From Streptomyces sparsogenes (GTDB lineage Bacteria > Actinomycetota > Actinomycetes > Streptomycetales > Streptomycetaceae), in NCBI RefSeq assembly GCF_001704635.1, contig NZ_MAXF01000190.1, positions 1-64,000 on the forward strand: 64,000 nt of DNA, written 5' to 3'. The stretch's first letter is position 1. Every line of letters begins with the position of its first letter. The notes below the pieces were generated by a model, which saw only the letters and a list, made by a program, of their open reading frames with translations, was not told where the DNA came from and did no database searches. Shown piece after piece: positions 37,375 to 45,464 of this stretch. The translations under genes were made by a program, and so were the position numbers.

Positions 37375-37796
37375 TCGCCTGGTTCATCGCCCTGCCCCTC
37401 GTCGCCGCGGTCGCCGCGGGCCTGCGCCGACTGACCGTACGCCGTGGCCGCACGGCCCTGCGCTGGGTGCTCGCCGCGAACGCCCTGCTGTTCGCGGCCG
37501 CCCTGGCGCTCCTGGTGGTGGCGCTGGACGGCCGGTCCGCACAGGCCGCCGCCCCCGTGGCCGCGGCGGCCCCGACGACGGGCTCCGGGTCCGCGGCGCT
37601 GATCGGCGCGGCGATCTCGGTCGCCGGGGCGTCCCTGGGGGCGGCGATCGCCGTCGCCTACACCGGTGCCGCCGCGGTGGCGGCGCTCAGCGAGCGCCCC
37701 GAACTCTTCGGCCGCGCCATGGTGATCGTCGGCCTCGCCGAGGGCATCGCGATCTACGGCCTGGTGATCGCCATCATCCTGATCGGAAAGGCGTGA
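37371..37796 (+). CDS. ntpK: V/A-type ATPase subunit K (c-ring proteolipid)
   Basis: A 141-residue ring subunit. Residues about 60-141 form the standard c-type hairpin: a Gly/Ala-rich first helix (ALIGAAISVAGASLGAAIAV), a polar loop (SERPELFGRAM) and a second helix with the ion-carrying Glu124 in VGLAEGIAIYGLVI. Two further hydrophobic helices lie before it, an N-terminal extension with no carboxylate. The first c helix lacks the glutamine, and the residue after Glu124 lacks the Ser/Thr, used by sodium-binding rings, so proton transport is predicted. AGGAGG precedes the GTG, which overlaps the subunit I stop. Confidence 0.88.
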   Translation: MIAWFIALPLVAAVAAGLRRLTVRRGRTALRWVLAANALLFAAALALLVVALDGRSAQAAAPVAAAAPTTGSGSAALIGAAISVAGASLGAAIAVAYTGAAAVAALSERPELFGRAMVIVGLAEGIAIYGLVIAIILIGKA

Positions 37797-37798
37797 CG

Positions 37799-38020
37799 GT
37801 GGGACGCGTGGCGGCCGTCGGGGAGCGTACCCGGGTGGCCGGGCTGGCCCTGGCCGGAGTCACCGTGGTGGCCGCCGAGGAGCCGCACGCGGTCCGCGAG
37901 GCGTGGCGGGACCTGCCGCCCGACGTGACCCTGGTGATCCTGACGCCCGCGGCGGCCGACGCGCTCGGCCCCGCGCTCGGGGCGGGCACCCGCCCGCTCA
38001 CCATGGTGATGCCGTCGTGA
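37799..38020 (+). CDS. ntpG: V/A-type ATPase subunit F
   Basis: A 73-residue protein matching the small central-stalk subunit F: it opens with GRVAAVGERTRVAGLALAGV, the family's usual Rossmann-like beginning, and contains DVTLVILTPAAADALG. It is shorter than typical subunit F (about 100 residues), missing part of the C-terminal helix. Of two GTG codons, the one at 37799 has GGAAAGG at a proper distance; the one at 37793 would overlap the K stop codon but lies too close to that element. The 3' end overlaps subunit E. Confidence 0.75.
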   Translation: MGRVAAVGERTRVAGLALAGVTVVAAEEPHAVREAWRDLPPDVTLVILTPAAADALGPALGAGTRPLTMVMPS

Positions 38021-38550
38021 CACAGCCGCTCCCCCACCAGGCGGTGGCCGCCCTCGCCCCGGTGCGCACCGCGTTGCTGCGCGCGGCCACCGCCGAGGCC
38101 CGGGATCTGCTGGACCGTGCGGACCGGGAGGCCGGGGCGCTGATCGCCGAGGCGCACGACCGGGCGCGGTCGCTGCTGGAGGATGCCCGCCGGCAGGGCG
38201 AGCGGGACGGCGCGGCGGCCGCCCGCGGCATACGGGCCCGCGCCCGCGGCACGGCTCGCGCCCGTGAGCTGGCCACACGTGGCCGGATCTACGAGGAGCT
38301 GCGCTCCCGGGCCCTCGCGCGCGTCCGGGAGGCGTGGGACGCCGCAACCCGCCCGGCCGACGTGTCCCTCGGCCTGCTGCGGTCCCGCGCGCGACGGGTG
38401 CTGGGCCCGGACACCGAGGTCACCGAGGCCCCCGGCGGAGGGGTGGTGGCCCGGCTGGCGGACCGGCGCGCCGACTACACCCTGGAGGCCCTCACCGCGC
38501 GCGCGGTGGACCGGCTCGGAGCGGAGGTGGAGACGCTGTGGTCGGCATGA
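38017..38550 (+). CDS. ntpE: V/A-type ATPase subunit E (peripheral stalk)
   Basis: A 177-residue subunit E. The N-terminal half is a right-handed coiled-coil type helix (about residues 20-95, rich in Ala, Arg and Glu), and the C-terminal half folds into a mixed domain with RSRARRVLGPDTEV and GGGVVARLADRRADYTLEAL, which resembles the family's GGvvv.s.dGr...n.tle pattern. It would anchor the catalytic head to subunit I together with the G/H-type protein. It starts at a GTG overlapping the subunit F stop and ends in ATGA shared with subunit A. Confidence 0.82.
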   Translation: MTQPLPHQAVAALAPVRTALLRAATAEARDLLDRADREAGALIAEAHDRARSLLEDARRQGERDGAAAARGIRARARGTARARELATRGRIYEELRSRALARVREAWDAATRPADVSLGLLRSRARRVLGPDTEVTEAPGGGVVARLADRRADYTLEALTARAVDRLGAEVETLWSA

Positions 38551-40310
38551 CCGCCACCGCGGCGGAGCGGCCGGGGCACCCGGAGGGTCCGGCTCGCCCG
38601 TGCCGGATCCTGCGGGTCGCCGGACCGCTGGTCGAGGTGGAGTACGTCGGCGGAACGGCCATGTACGACCTCGTCTCCCTCGGGCAGGCCGGGCTGCCCG
38701 GCGAGGTGGTGGCCATCGGCGGCGATGTGGTGACCGTGCAGTCCTACGAGTACACCGGTGGCCTGGCGCCCGGTGACACGGCGCGGCCGATGGGCGCGCC
38801 GCTGTCCGCCGCCCTCGGCCCCGCCCTGCTGGGCGGCGTGTTCGACGGTCTGCTGCGGCCGCTGTCCGGCGGCGGGGAATGGCTCCGGCCGGGGAGCGTC
38901 CGCCCCGCCACCCCGGAGCGCACCTGGTCCTTCGTACCGGAGGTGAGCGAGGGGGGACGGATCGGGGAGGGCGGCGTGGTCGGGGAGATCCGGGACGGCG
39001 GGCCGGTCCGCTCGCGGGTTCTCGTGCCGCCGGGGGTGGGCGGCGTGGTGGAGCGCGTCGCCGCCGCGGGGGCGTACCGGCAGGACGAGGTGGTGGCGGT
39101 CGTGGGCGGGGCCGAGGTGCGGATCGGCGCCTCGTGGCCGGTCCGCCGGCCGCGTCCGGTGCGCGAGCGTGGTGGCGAGCGCGAGGCGCTGGGCACCGGG
39201 CAGCGCGTGATCGACCTGCTGTTCCCCGTCGCCCGCGGCAGCACGGTGGCCGTCCCCGGCGGATTCGGCACGGGCAAGACGATGCTGCTGCAGCAGATCG
39301 CCAAGTGGTGCGACGCGGACGTGATCGTCTACATCGGCTGCGGGGAGCGCGGCAACGAGATGGCGGACGTCATCGCCGAGCTGGCCGCGCTGGAGGACCC
39401 GCGCACCGGCGGGCGGCTCGCCGACCGGACGGTGACCATCGCCAACACCTCGAACATGCCGATGATGGCCCGTGAGGCGAGCGTCTACACGGGCGCCACG
39501 GTGGCCGAGTACTTCCGGGACATGGGGCTCGACGTCGTCGTGATCGCCGATTCCACCTCGCGCTGGGCGGAGGCGCTGCGCGAGTTCGCCTCGCGCACCG
39601 GCGCGCTGCCGGCCGAGGAGGGGTACCCGGCGGGCCTGGCGTCGGCCATCGCGGCGTTCTACGAGCGCGCCGGGGCGGTGGTCACGCTGGGTGGCGAGCG
39701 GGGCTCGGTCACCATGATCGGCGCGGTGTCCCCGCCCGGGGGCGATCTGACCGAGCCGGTCACCGCGCACACCGAGCGGTTCGTACGCTCGGTGTGGTCG
39801 CTGGACCGCGACCTCGCCTACGCCCGCCACTACCCCGCGCTGTCGTGGTCCGGGTCGTTCTCGCGCGACGCCGCGGTGCTCGCCGAGCGGCGCGCCGCGG
39901 CGGGCGACGCCGCCTGGGCCGACCGGCGGGCCCGGCTCGCCGCGGTGCTCGCCGAGGCCGACCGGCTGGCCGATCTGGTGGACCTGGTCGGCGTCACGGC
40001 ACTGCCCGATCCGGAACGCGTCGGCGTCCTGGCCGGGCGTCTGGTGCGCGAGGGGGTGTTGCGGCAGAGCGCGTTGTCCGCCAACGACGCCTACTGCGGG
40101 CCGGGCAAGGCCGCGGCGCTGGCCGACGCCGTGCTGGCCACCGTCGACCGCTGCCGTGAGCTGGTGGCCTCCGGGGTCCCGGCGGCCACCGTGGAGGCGG
40201 TGGACTTCGGCCCGGTGCTCCGGGCCCGCGAGGAGGTGGGGCCGCACGACACCGAGGGGGTGGGGGCGCGGCGTCAAGCCATGCTGGACCGGCTCGGGGA
40301 GCCGCGGTGA
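38547..40310 (+). CDS. ntpA: V/A-type ATPase catalytic subunit A
   Basis: A 587-residue catalytic subunit. It begins with a beta-barrel domain (GPLVEVEYVGGTAMYDLVSL), then the non-homologous insertion typical of subunit A rather than F1 beta (ERTWSFVPEVSEGGRIGEGG onward), the P-loop GGFGTGKTMLLQQ, the catalytic GCGERGNEMADVI and the Walker B stretch VVVIADSTSRWAEALRE. ALPAEEGYPAGLASAIAAFYE follows. All these distinguish a V/A-type enzyme from the housekeeping F-type synthase. The ATG overlaps subunit E; a GTG nine nucleotides earlier has a better-placed GGAGG and is an alternative. Confidence 0.95.
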   Translation: MTATAAERPGHPEGPARPCRILRVAGPLVEVEYVGGTAMYDLVSLGQAGLPGEVVAIGGDVVTVQSYEYTGGLAPGDTARPMGAPLSAALGPALLGGVFDGLLRPLSGGGEWLRPGSVRPATPERTWSFVPEVSEGGRIGEGGVVGEIRDGGPVRSRVLVPPGVGGVVERVAAAGAYRQDEVVAVVGGAEVRIGASWPVRRPRPVRERGGEREALGTGQRVIDLLFPVARGSTVAVPGGFGTGKTMLLQQIAKWCDADVIVYIGCGERGNEMADVIAELAALEDPRTGGRLADRTVTIANTSNMPMMAREASVYTGATVAEYFRDMGLDVVVIADSTSRWAEALREFASRTGALPAEEGYPAGLASAIAAFYERAGAVVTLGGERGSVTMIGAVSPPGGDLTEPVTAHTERFVRSVWSLDRDLAYARHYPALSWSGSFSRDAAVLAERRAAAGDAAWADRRARLAAVLAEADRLADLVDLVGVTALPDPERVGVLAGRLVREGVLRQSALSANDAYCGPGKAAALADAVLATVDRCRELVASGVPAATVEAVDFGPVLRAREEVGPHDTEGVGARRQAMLDRLGEPR

Positions 40311-41722
40311 CCGCCTGGAGCGAGGTCGAGTACACGGCGGTGCGCGAGCTGCGCGGCCCGCTGGCCGTCGTGGCGGGGGTCTCGGGGGTGGGCTGGGACG
40401 AGTTCGTGCGCATCACCCTGGATTCGGGCGAGCGGCGCTACGGCGTGGTGCTGGAGGTGGACCGTGACACCGCCGTGGTCCAGGTGCTCGAGGACACCTC
40501 CGGGATGGACCCGGCGCGCCTGCGGGTGTCCTTCGCCGGCGAGCCGCTGCGCGTCCCGGTCGGGACGGGGTGGCTGGGCCGGACGTGCAACGGCCGTGGC
40601 GAGCCGGTGGACGGCGGCCCGCCGGTTTTCGGCGAGGCGAGCGCGCCCGTGGGCGGCACACCGATCAACCCCGTCCGGCGGGAGCCGCCGGCGGATCCGG
40701 TCCTCACGGGCGTCGGTGTCATCGACGCGCTCACCACGCTGGTGCGCGGGCAGAAGCTGCCGGTGTTCTCCGTGGCCGGGCTGCCCCATCTGGAGCTGGC
40801 CCTCCAGATCGCCGCGCAGTCCACCGTCGGCGGCGCGGCGTTCAGCGTGGTGTTCGCCGGGATGGGCCTGACCCATGCGGACGCCTCCTTCGTACGGGAC
40901 GCCCTGGAGGAGCGCGCCGCGGCGGCGGAACTCGTCCTGCTGCTCAACACCGCCGACGACCCGGTGATCGAGCGGATCCTGACCCCCCGCATCGCGCTGA
41001 CCGTGGCCGAACACCTGGCTTTCGCCCGCGGACACCACGTGCTGGTGGTGATGACCGACATGACCGCTTACGCGGAGGCACTGCGCGAGGTCTCGGCGGC
41101 CCGCGGCGAGGTCCCGGCCCGCCGCGCCTACCCCGGCTATCTCTACAGCGACCTGGCCTCGCTGTACGAACGCTGCGGACGGATCCGCGGCCGGAGCGGC
41201 TCGGTCACGGTCCTGCCCGTGCTGACCATGCCCGCGGGGGACATCACCCATCCGGTGCCCGACCTGACGGGATACATCACCGAGGGCCAGATCGTGCTCT
41301 CCCGGCAGCCGCACGCCCTGGGGGTGTACCCCCCGGTGGACGCCCTGTCCTCGCTGTCCCGTCTGATGCGCAAGGGCGCCGGCCCCGGGCGTACCCGGCC
41401 GGACCACCTCGACGTCGCGGCCCAGACACTGGCCGCGCTCTCCCGGGCACGGCAGGTCCGGGAGCTGTCGGACCTGGTCGGGCAGGGGGCGCTGAGCCCG
41501 ACCGACCGCCGCTATCTCGACTTCGACCAGGCGTTCTGGCGCCGTTTCGTGGCTCAGCCCCGCGACGAGGCGCGCCCGTTGGACCGGACCCTGGACGCCG
41601 TCTGGCAGGTGCTGCTCACCCTTCCGCGAAGCGAGCTGGCGCTGCTGCCCACCGCGCTGCTCGACGGGCACGGCGCCCGGGAAACGCCGGCCGGCGGCGA
41701 GCGCGAAGGAGCGGAGGAATGA
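40307..41722 (+). CDS. ntpB: V/A-type ATPase regulatory subunit B
   Basis: A 471-residue non-catalytic subunit alternating with A in the head. Signature segments are VEYTAVRELRGPLAVVAGV, DTSGMDPARLRVSFAGEPL, GRTCNGRGEPVDGGPPVF and VLVVMTDMTAYAEALREVS, plus AYPGYLYSDLASLYERCGRI. The P-loop is absent, as expected for B. The GTG start overlaps the A stop codon and the stop overlaps the D start codon. It is of normal length for the family. Confidence 0.95.
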   Translation: MTAWSEVEYTAVRELRGPLAVVAGVSGVGWDEFVRITLDSGERRYGVVLEVDRDTAVVQVLEDTSGMDPARLRVSFAGEPLRVPVGTGWLGRTCNGRGEPVDGGPPVFGEASAPVGGTPINPVRREPPADPVLTGVGVIDALTTLVRGQKLPVFSVAGLPHLELALQIAAQSTVGGAAFSVVFAGMGLTHADASFVRDALEERAAAAELVLLLNTADDPVIERILTPRIALTVAEHLAFARGHHVLVVMTDMTAYAEALREVSAARGEVPARRAYPGYLYSDLASLYERCGRIRGRSGSVTVLPVLTMPAGDITHPVPDLTGYITEGQIVLSRQPHALGVYPPVDALSSLSRLMRKGAGPGRTRPDHLDVAAQTLAALSRARQVRELSDLVGQGALSPTDRRYLDFDQAFWRRFVAQPRDEARPLDRTLDAVWQVLLTLPRSELALLPTALLDGHGARETPAGGEREGAEE

Positions 41723-42363
41723 CGACCGCCCCTGGAACACCGCCCTCACGCGCCGACCGCCTGCGCCTGCGGCACAGCCTGGACGTCGCGCTGCGCGGAG
41801 CCGACCTCCTGGAGCGGAAACTGCGCGTCCTGCGGGCGCGCCACGAGGAGTTGCTGCGGGCCGAGGAGACGCGTGCGCGCGCGTGGCGGGACTCGGTGCG
41901 GGCCGCCGAGACCTGGCTTCTTCGGGGGCTCCTCCTGGGCGGCGAACACGGCCTTGGGACGGCGGCCGAGGGGGTCGGCGACGCGGAGGTCACATGGGGC
42001 GAGGAGTCGACGACGGGGGTCCGCCACCCCACGCTCGCCGCGTGCCGCGTCCCGGAGCGCTCCCCCGAGGCCGCCGCTCCCCGCAACACCGCCTTGACGC
42101 ACGCGGAAGCCGCCTACCGCGAGGCGCTGCGGGCGGGCGCGGAGTGCGCGGCGGCGCGGACGGCCGCCCGGCTCGTCGGAGACGAGGTGGCGCGCACCCG
42201 GCGGAGGGTCCGCGCCCTGCGCCGCCATTGGATCCCCCGGCTGGAGGAGTCGCTCGCCCGGGTCGTGCTCGCCCTGGAACAGGCCGAGCACGAGGACGCC
42301 GTACGACGTCGGTGGGCCGCCCGGGGGACCACCGCCGGACCGGGCACCGGCCACCGCCGGTGA
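41719..42363 (+). CDS. ntpD: V/A-type ATPase subunit D (central rotor)
   Basis: A 214-residue rotor subunit. The N-terminal helix RADRLRLRHSLDVALRGADL followed by LLERKLRVLRARHEELLR is the usual subunit D opening, and the C-terminal helix (TRRRVRALRRHWIPRLEESL) matches the conserved tail with its alternating basic and aromatic residues. These two long helices form the shaft inside the A3B3 head. AGGA at the overlapping ATGA provides coupling to subunit B. It is the last gene of the operon; a convergent universal stress gene follows after 97 nt. Confidence 0.9.
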   Translation: MTTAPGTPPSRADRLRLRHSLDVALRGADLLERKLRVLRARHEELLRAEETRARAWRDSVRAAETWLLRGLLLGGEHGLGTAAEGVGDAEVTWGEESTTGVRHPTLAACRVPERSPEAAAPRNTALTHAEAAYREALRAGAECAAARTAARLVGDEVARTRRRVRALRRHWIPRLEESLARVVLALEQAEHEDAVRRRWAARGTTAGPGTGHRR

Positions 42364-42460
42364 GCCGGGGCCGCGCGCGCCCTCCGGCCCACCGCGCCCC
42401 CTGTTCCGTGCCGGCGACAGCTCATGACGGCTTGTGGTGCGGGGGTGCGGCGGGGCCGGC

Positions 42461-43336
42461 TCATTCGTGGGGGATCACGGCGACCGGACACGTCGCGTGG
42501 TGTACCGCCGCCTGCACCACGGGGCCGAGCCGGGGCGCCAGGGCGGCCCGGTGCCTGCGCCGGCCGATCATCAACAGCCCGCTGCCGGCGGCCGCGCGTA
42601 CGACGGCCTGCGCCGGGCTCTCCAGCCGGACCTCGTCGATCACCCGGACGCGGGGGAACTTCTCCCGCCACGGCCGCAACACCGCGTCCAGCTCCCGCTG
42701 CGCCTTCCCGGCCAGCTCCTTGGCGATGCCGGGGTCCACGCCCCAGGGGACGAACGCCTGGACCGGCAGGCCCGTCCCGTGGACGGCGCGCAGGGGCACA
42801 CCGCGGGTGAACGCGGTGACGTAGGCGAACTCGAGGAGGTTGTCCTGGGGGCCGTGCAGGCTCAGTCCGACCACCACGTCCCGCTCGCGGGCCTCGGGGG
42901 TCCGTGCCTCATCCGCCTCGCCGGCGCGCACCAGGACCACGGGCCGCTCGGCCCGGCCGACCACGTAGAGGCTGATGTCACCGAGGAAGAAGCTCGCCAC
43001 GGGCTCCATCCCCCGCGACCCGAGCACCAGCATCCGGGACCGGGCGGCCGCGTCGAGCAGGGCGGTCTCGGCCTCCTCGGCGACCAGTTCCTCGGTGATG
43101 GGCAGATCCGGGTGGCGGCGGCCGAGTTCCGTGCGCGCGTCGTGCACGATCCTCTTCGCCCAGTAGTTCTGGTCGTCGGCCGCGGGGCTGTCCGGCGTGG
43201 GCGGGGACAGCATGACCCACGCGTGCAGCAGGCGCAGCGCGAGTTCGCGGCGCTTCGCCTCGTCGGCGGCCCAGCGGGCGGCGGCGAGGCTCTCCGGCGA
43301 GCCGTCGAGGCCCACGGTCACGACTTGTTCGTCCAT
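42461..43336 (-). CDS. Two-domain universal stress protein
   Basis: A 291-residue tandem UspA protein. The first domain begins QVVTVGLDGSPESLAAARWA and ends with VLGSRGMEPVASFFLGDISL; the second begins RDVVVGLSLHGPQDNLLEFA and ends with LLMIGRRRHRAALAPRLGPV. It is more distant from the paralogous pair at 33506 and 51571. GGAG lies about six nucleotides before the ATG. It follows a CBS-BON gene on the same strand after 69 nt containing a perfect 20-bp tandem duplication, so the two are probably cotranscribed. Confidence 0.88.
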   Translation of the reverse strand: MDEQVVTVGLDGSPESLAAARWAADEAKRRELALRLLHAWVMLSPPTPDSPAADDQNYWAKRIVHDARTELGRRHPDLPITEELVAEEAETALLDAAARSRMLVLGSRGMEPVASFFLGDISLYVVGRAERPVVLVRAGEADEARTPEARERDVVVGLSLHGPQDNLLEFAYVTAFTRGVPLRAVHGTGLPVQAFVPWGVDPGIAKELAGKAQRELDAVLRPWREKFPRVRVIDEVRLESPAQAVVRAAAGSGLLMIGRRRHRAALAPRLGPVVQAAVHHATCPVAVIPHE

Positions 43337-43370
43337 GGCGTTGCTCCGTCTCGCGCGTAGCGGTCATCCG

Positions 43371-43410
43371 CGTGTCGTCCGCGTGTCAGCCGTGTCGTCC
43401 GCGTGTCAGC
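43371..43410. repeat. Perfect 20-bp tandem duplication
   Basis: CGTGTCGTCCGCGTGTCAGC occurs twice head to tail. The second copy contains the stop codon of the upstream CBS-BON gene, so one more or fewer copy could leave the reading frame end intact. It lies in the gap before the universal stress gene and looks like a recent slippage product. Confidence 0.85.
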
Positions 43411-44065
43411 CGTGGGTGTCGTCGGTGGCGTACGCGATGTGCTCGGTGACCGAGACGACCCCGTCCACGCTGCGGCACAGCCGTTCGATGACGGGGATCA
43501 GGCTCCTGCTCTCCACCGAGCCGCGCAGCGTGACCTCCCCCTCCCGTACCTCCGCCGTCACCGCGGAGGGGGCGAGCCGCAGGGTCCGCCGCAGGACGTC
43601 GCGCTCGATCTCCTCGCGGATCGCGTCGTCGTGACGGAGGAAGATCCGCAGCAGGTCGCCGCGGCTGATGATGCCCAGCAGCTTGTCGGTCTCGTCGACC
43701 ACGGGGAGCCGCTTGACTCCTTGGACCGCCATCAGCCGGGCCGCCTCGACCACGGTCCACTCCGGACGCGCGCACACCGCGGGACCCGACATCAGCTCCT
43801 CGGCCCTTGTGCCCTCGGTCTTCGCGCGCTCCCAGGCCTCCAGGTGCGGAATCGGCACCCGGCCGGACGGATCGGCCTGGCCGGAGGACTTGCGCAGCAG
43901 ATCGTCCTCGGACACCACCCCGATCGGACGGTCCGAGGCGTCCACGACCGGTACGGCGGTGACATCGTTCTCCGCGAGGAGTTCCACGATCTCCTTGAAC
44001 GGCATCCCGCGCGGCGCCCGGACCACGTTGCGGGTCATGAGTTCCCCGACCGTCCTGTGGTGCAT
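43406..44065 (-). CDS. CBS-pair and BON domain protein
   Basis: A 219-residue cytoplasmic protein with two CBS motifs (about residues 1-60 and 85-150; TVGELMTRNVVRAPRGMPFK and EELMSGPAVCARPEWTVVEA) and a C-terminal BON domain (about 155-215; VREGEVTLRGSVESRSLIPV). CBS pairs bind adenine nucleotides, and BON domains contact membranes or phospholipids; the role of the combination is unknown. The start follows GGGAG repeats. It is a paralogue of the protein encoded at 45465-46124, with the same length and domain order. A divergent nitroreductase gene shares its promoter region. Confidence 0.88.
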   Translation of the reverse strand: MHHRTVGELMTRNVVRAPRGMPFKEIVELLAENDVTAVPVVDASDRPIGVVSEDDLLRKSSGQADPSGRVPIPHLEAWERAKTEGTRAEELMSGPAVCARPEWTVVEAARLMAVQGVKRLPVVDETDKLLGIISRGDLLRIFLRHDDAIREEIERDVLRRTLRLAPSAVTAEVREGEVTLRGSVESRSLIPVIERLCRSVDGVVSVTEHIAYATDDTHG

Positions 44066-44143
44066 CTCCCGGCTCCCTTCGGAACGCGCGGACCCCCGCA
44101 CCGGCCCGTCGGCGCGGCATAAGGCCCATCGGGTACCCATCTA

Positions 44144-44157
44144 GGGACATTTCGCCC
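44144..44157. promoter_or_regulatory. DosR-like box in a divergent promoter region
   Basis: GGGACATTTCGCCC agrees at 10 of 14 positions with the mycobacterial DosR core GGGACTWWAGTCCC. It lies between the CBS-BON gene and the nitroreductase-fusion gene, next to a GGGTACCC palindrome (44131-44138). The protein expected to bind, an OsdR/DevR-type regulator, is not encoded in this window. Confidence 0.35.
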
Positions 44158-44216
44158 ATACTAATGCTCCCCGATCGTGAAACCCTGGACAAAGACGGAA
44201 GGACGGAGAGGCGGGG

Positions 44217-45464
44217 ATGCCGATGCGTGCCCATGTCGGCGACCAACTGATTGTCGAAAGCCCTACGACGGGTGCGACCAGGCGTGACGGCGAGATCGTC
44301 GGGATCCATCACGCCGACGGGACGCCCCCCTATGACGTGCGCTGGTCGGATTCCGGACACGTGACCCTCGTGTTCCCCGGGCCGGACGCCCATGTCCACC
44401 ACATCGGCCACCCCTCCGACGCGGCGCCAGGAGCCTCCGGCCTCAGGCCGGGGGCGAAAGCGCGGGCGAGCGCGGGCCCGCCCTCCGACGCGGAGGTGGC
44501 GGATCTGGTGCGCGACGCGGCGGCGGCCCCGTCGATGCACAACGCGCAGCCGTGGCGATTCCGGTACTTCCGCCGCGACCGCCTGTTCCAGGTGATCGCG
44601 GACCTGACGAGGACCCTGCCGCACTCCGACGCGGACCTGCGCGCCCTCCACCTGGGCTGCGGCGCCGCCCTGATGAACCTGCGCGTCGCGGCCGCCCATA
44701 CGGGCCGGCGGCCGGCGACCCGGCTCCTGCCCGAGCCCGACGACCCCACGCTGCTCGCCGCCGTGTCACTGGCCGGTCCCCTCGGCGACGGAGACGAGGA
44801 CGGCCTGGCCGCCCTGTACCCGGCCGTCCACGCCCGGCACACCAGCCGGTCCCCGTTCGCCGAGACCGAGATCCCCGGGCCGGTGCGCGCCACCCTCCGG
44901 GAGGCAGCCGGGGCGGAGGGCGTGTCGCTGTCCTTCGCGTCGGGATGGCATCTGCGGACGGTGCTGGACCTGGCCTCGGAGGCCGAGGCGCGCAACCTCA
45001 CCGACCAGGGCAGCGTCGAGGACCTGACCCACTGGACCGGGCTCTCCGCCGAGACGCCGCGGTCCGCCGGCGAGGGGGTGCCTCCGGACGCCTTCGGCCC
45101 GCGCCGGCGCGGCGGCAAGGCCCCCGTGCGGGACTTCGCGGGCGGCCGGCCGGTCCCGGGCCGGGAATCCGCCGATTTCGAGAGCAACCCGCAGCTCGCG
45201 CTGCTGGCCACCCCGGGCGACGAGGCAGCGGACTGGCTGCGGGCGGGCCAGGCCATGGAACGCGTCCTGCTGACCGCCACCCGCGAGGGACTGGCCGGCT
45301 CCTTCATCACCCAGGCCCTCGAATGGCCCGACCTGCGCTGGCCGCTGCGCGACCCCGTGTCCGGGGCGGGACACGTCCACATGGTGCTGCGCCTCGGCTA
45401 CGGCCCGCCGGGCCCCAGAACACCGCGCCGCCCGACCCGCCACATCCTCGACCTCCTGACCTGA
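44217..45464 (+). CDS. DUF1918 domain fused to Acg-type nitroreductase
   Basis: A 415-residue fusion. Residues about 3-60 are a DUF1918 domain (MRAHVGDQLIVESPTTGATR through HVTLVFPGPDAHVHH), a small SH3-like barrel normally a separate protein. Residues about 80-405 form an Acg-family flavin nitroreductase (VRDAAAAPSMHNAQPWRFRY; RALHLGCGAALMNLRVAAAH; LLTATREGLAGSFITQALEW). In Mycobacterium tuberculosis, acg is a strongly DosR-induced gene; Acg proteins lack ordinary nitroreductase activity and may store FMN. GGAGAG precedes the ATG. The DosR-like box upstream fits this family. The fusion has no sign of a frameshift. Confidence 0.85.
   Translation: MPMRAHVGDQLIVESPTTGATRRDGEIVGIHHADGTPPYDVRWSDSGHVTLVFPGPDAHVHHIGHPSDAAPGASGLRPGAKARASAGPPSDAEVADLVRDAAAAPSMHNAQPWRFRYFRRDRLFQVIADLTRTLPHSDADLRALHLGCGAALMNLRVAAAHTGRRPATRLLPEPDDPTLLAAVSLAGPLGDGDEDGLAALYPAVHARHTSRSPFAETEIPGPVRATLREAAGAEGVSLSFASGWHLRTVLDLASEAEARNLTDQGSVEDLTHWTGLSAETPRSAGEGVPPDAFGPRRRGGKAPVRDFAGGRPVPGRESADFESNPQLALLATPGDEAADWLRAGQAMERVLLTATREGLAGSFITQALEWPDLRWPLRDPVSGAGHVHMVLRLGYGPPGPRTPRRPTRHILDLLT

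Noticed and set aside
37371..37796. Sodium-translocating c ring
   Set aside because: The Gln and Ser/Thr ligands beside the carboxylate that mark sodium rings are not visible.
42364..42460. Terminator between subunit D and the convergent Usp gene
   Set aside because: No stem longer than expected by chance in such GC-rich sequence was found.
44131..44138. GGGTACCC palindrome as an independent operator
   Set aside because: Only 8 bp; kept only as context for the adjacent DosR-like box.
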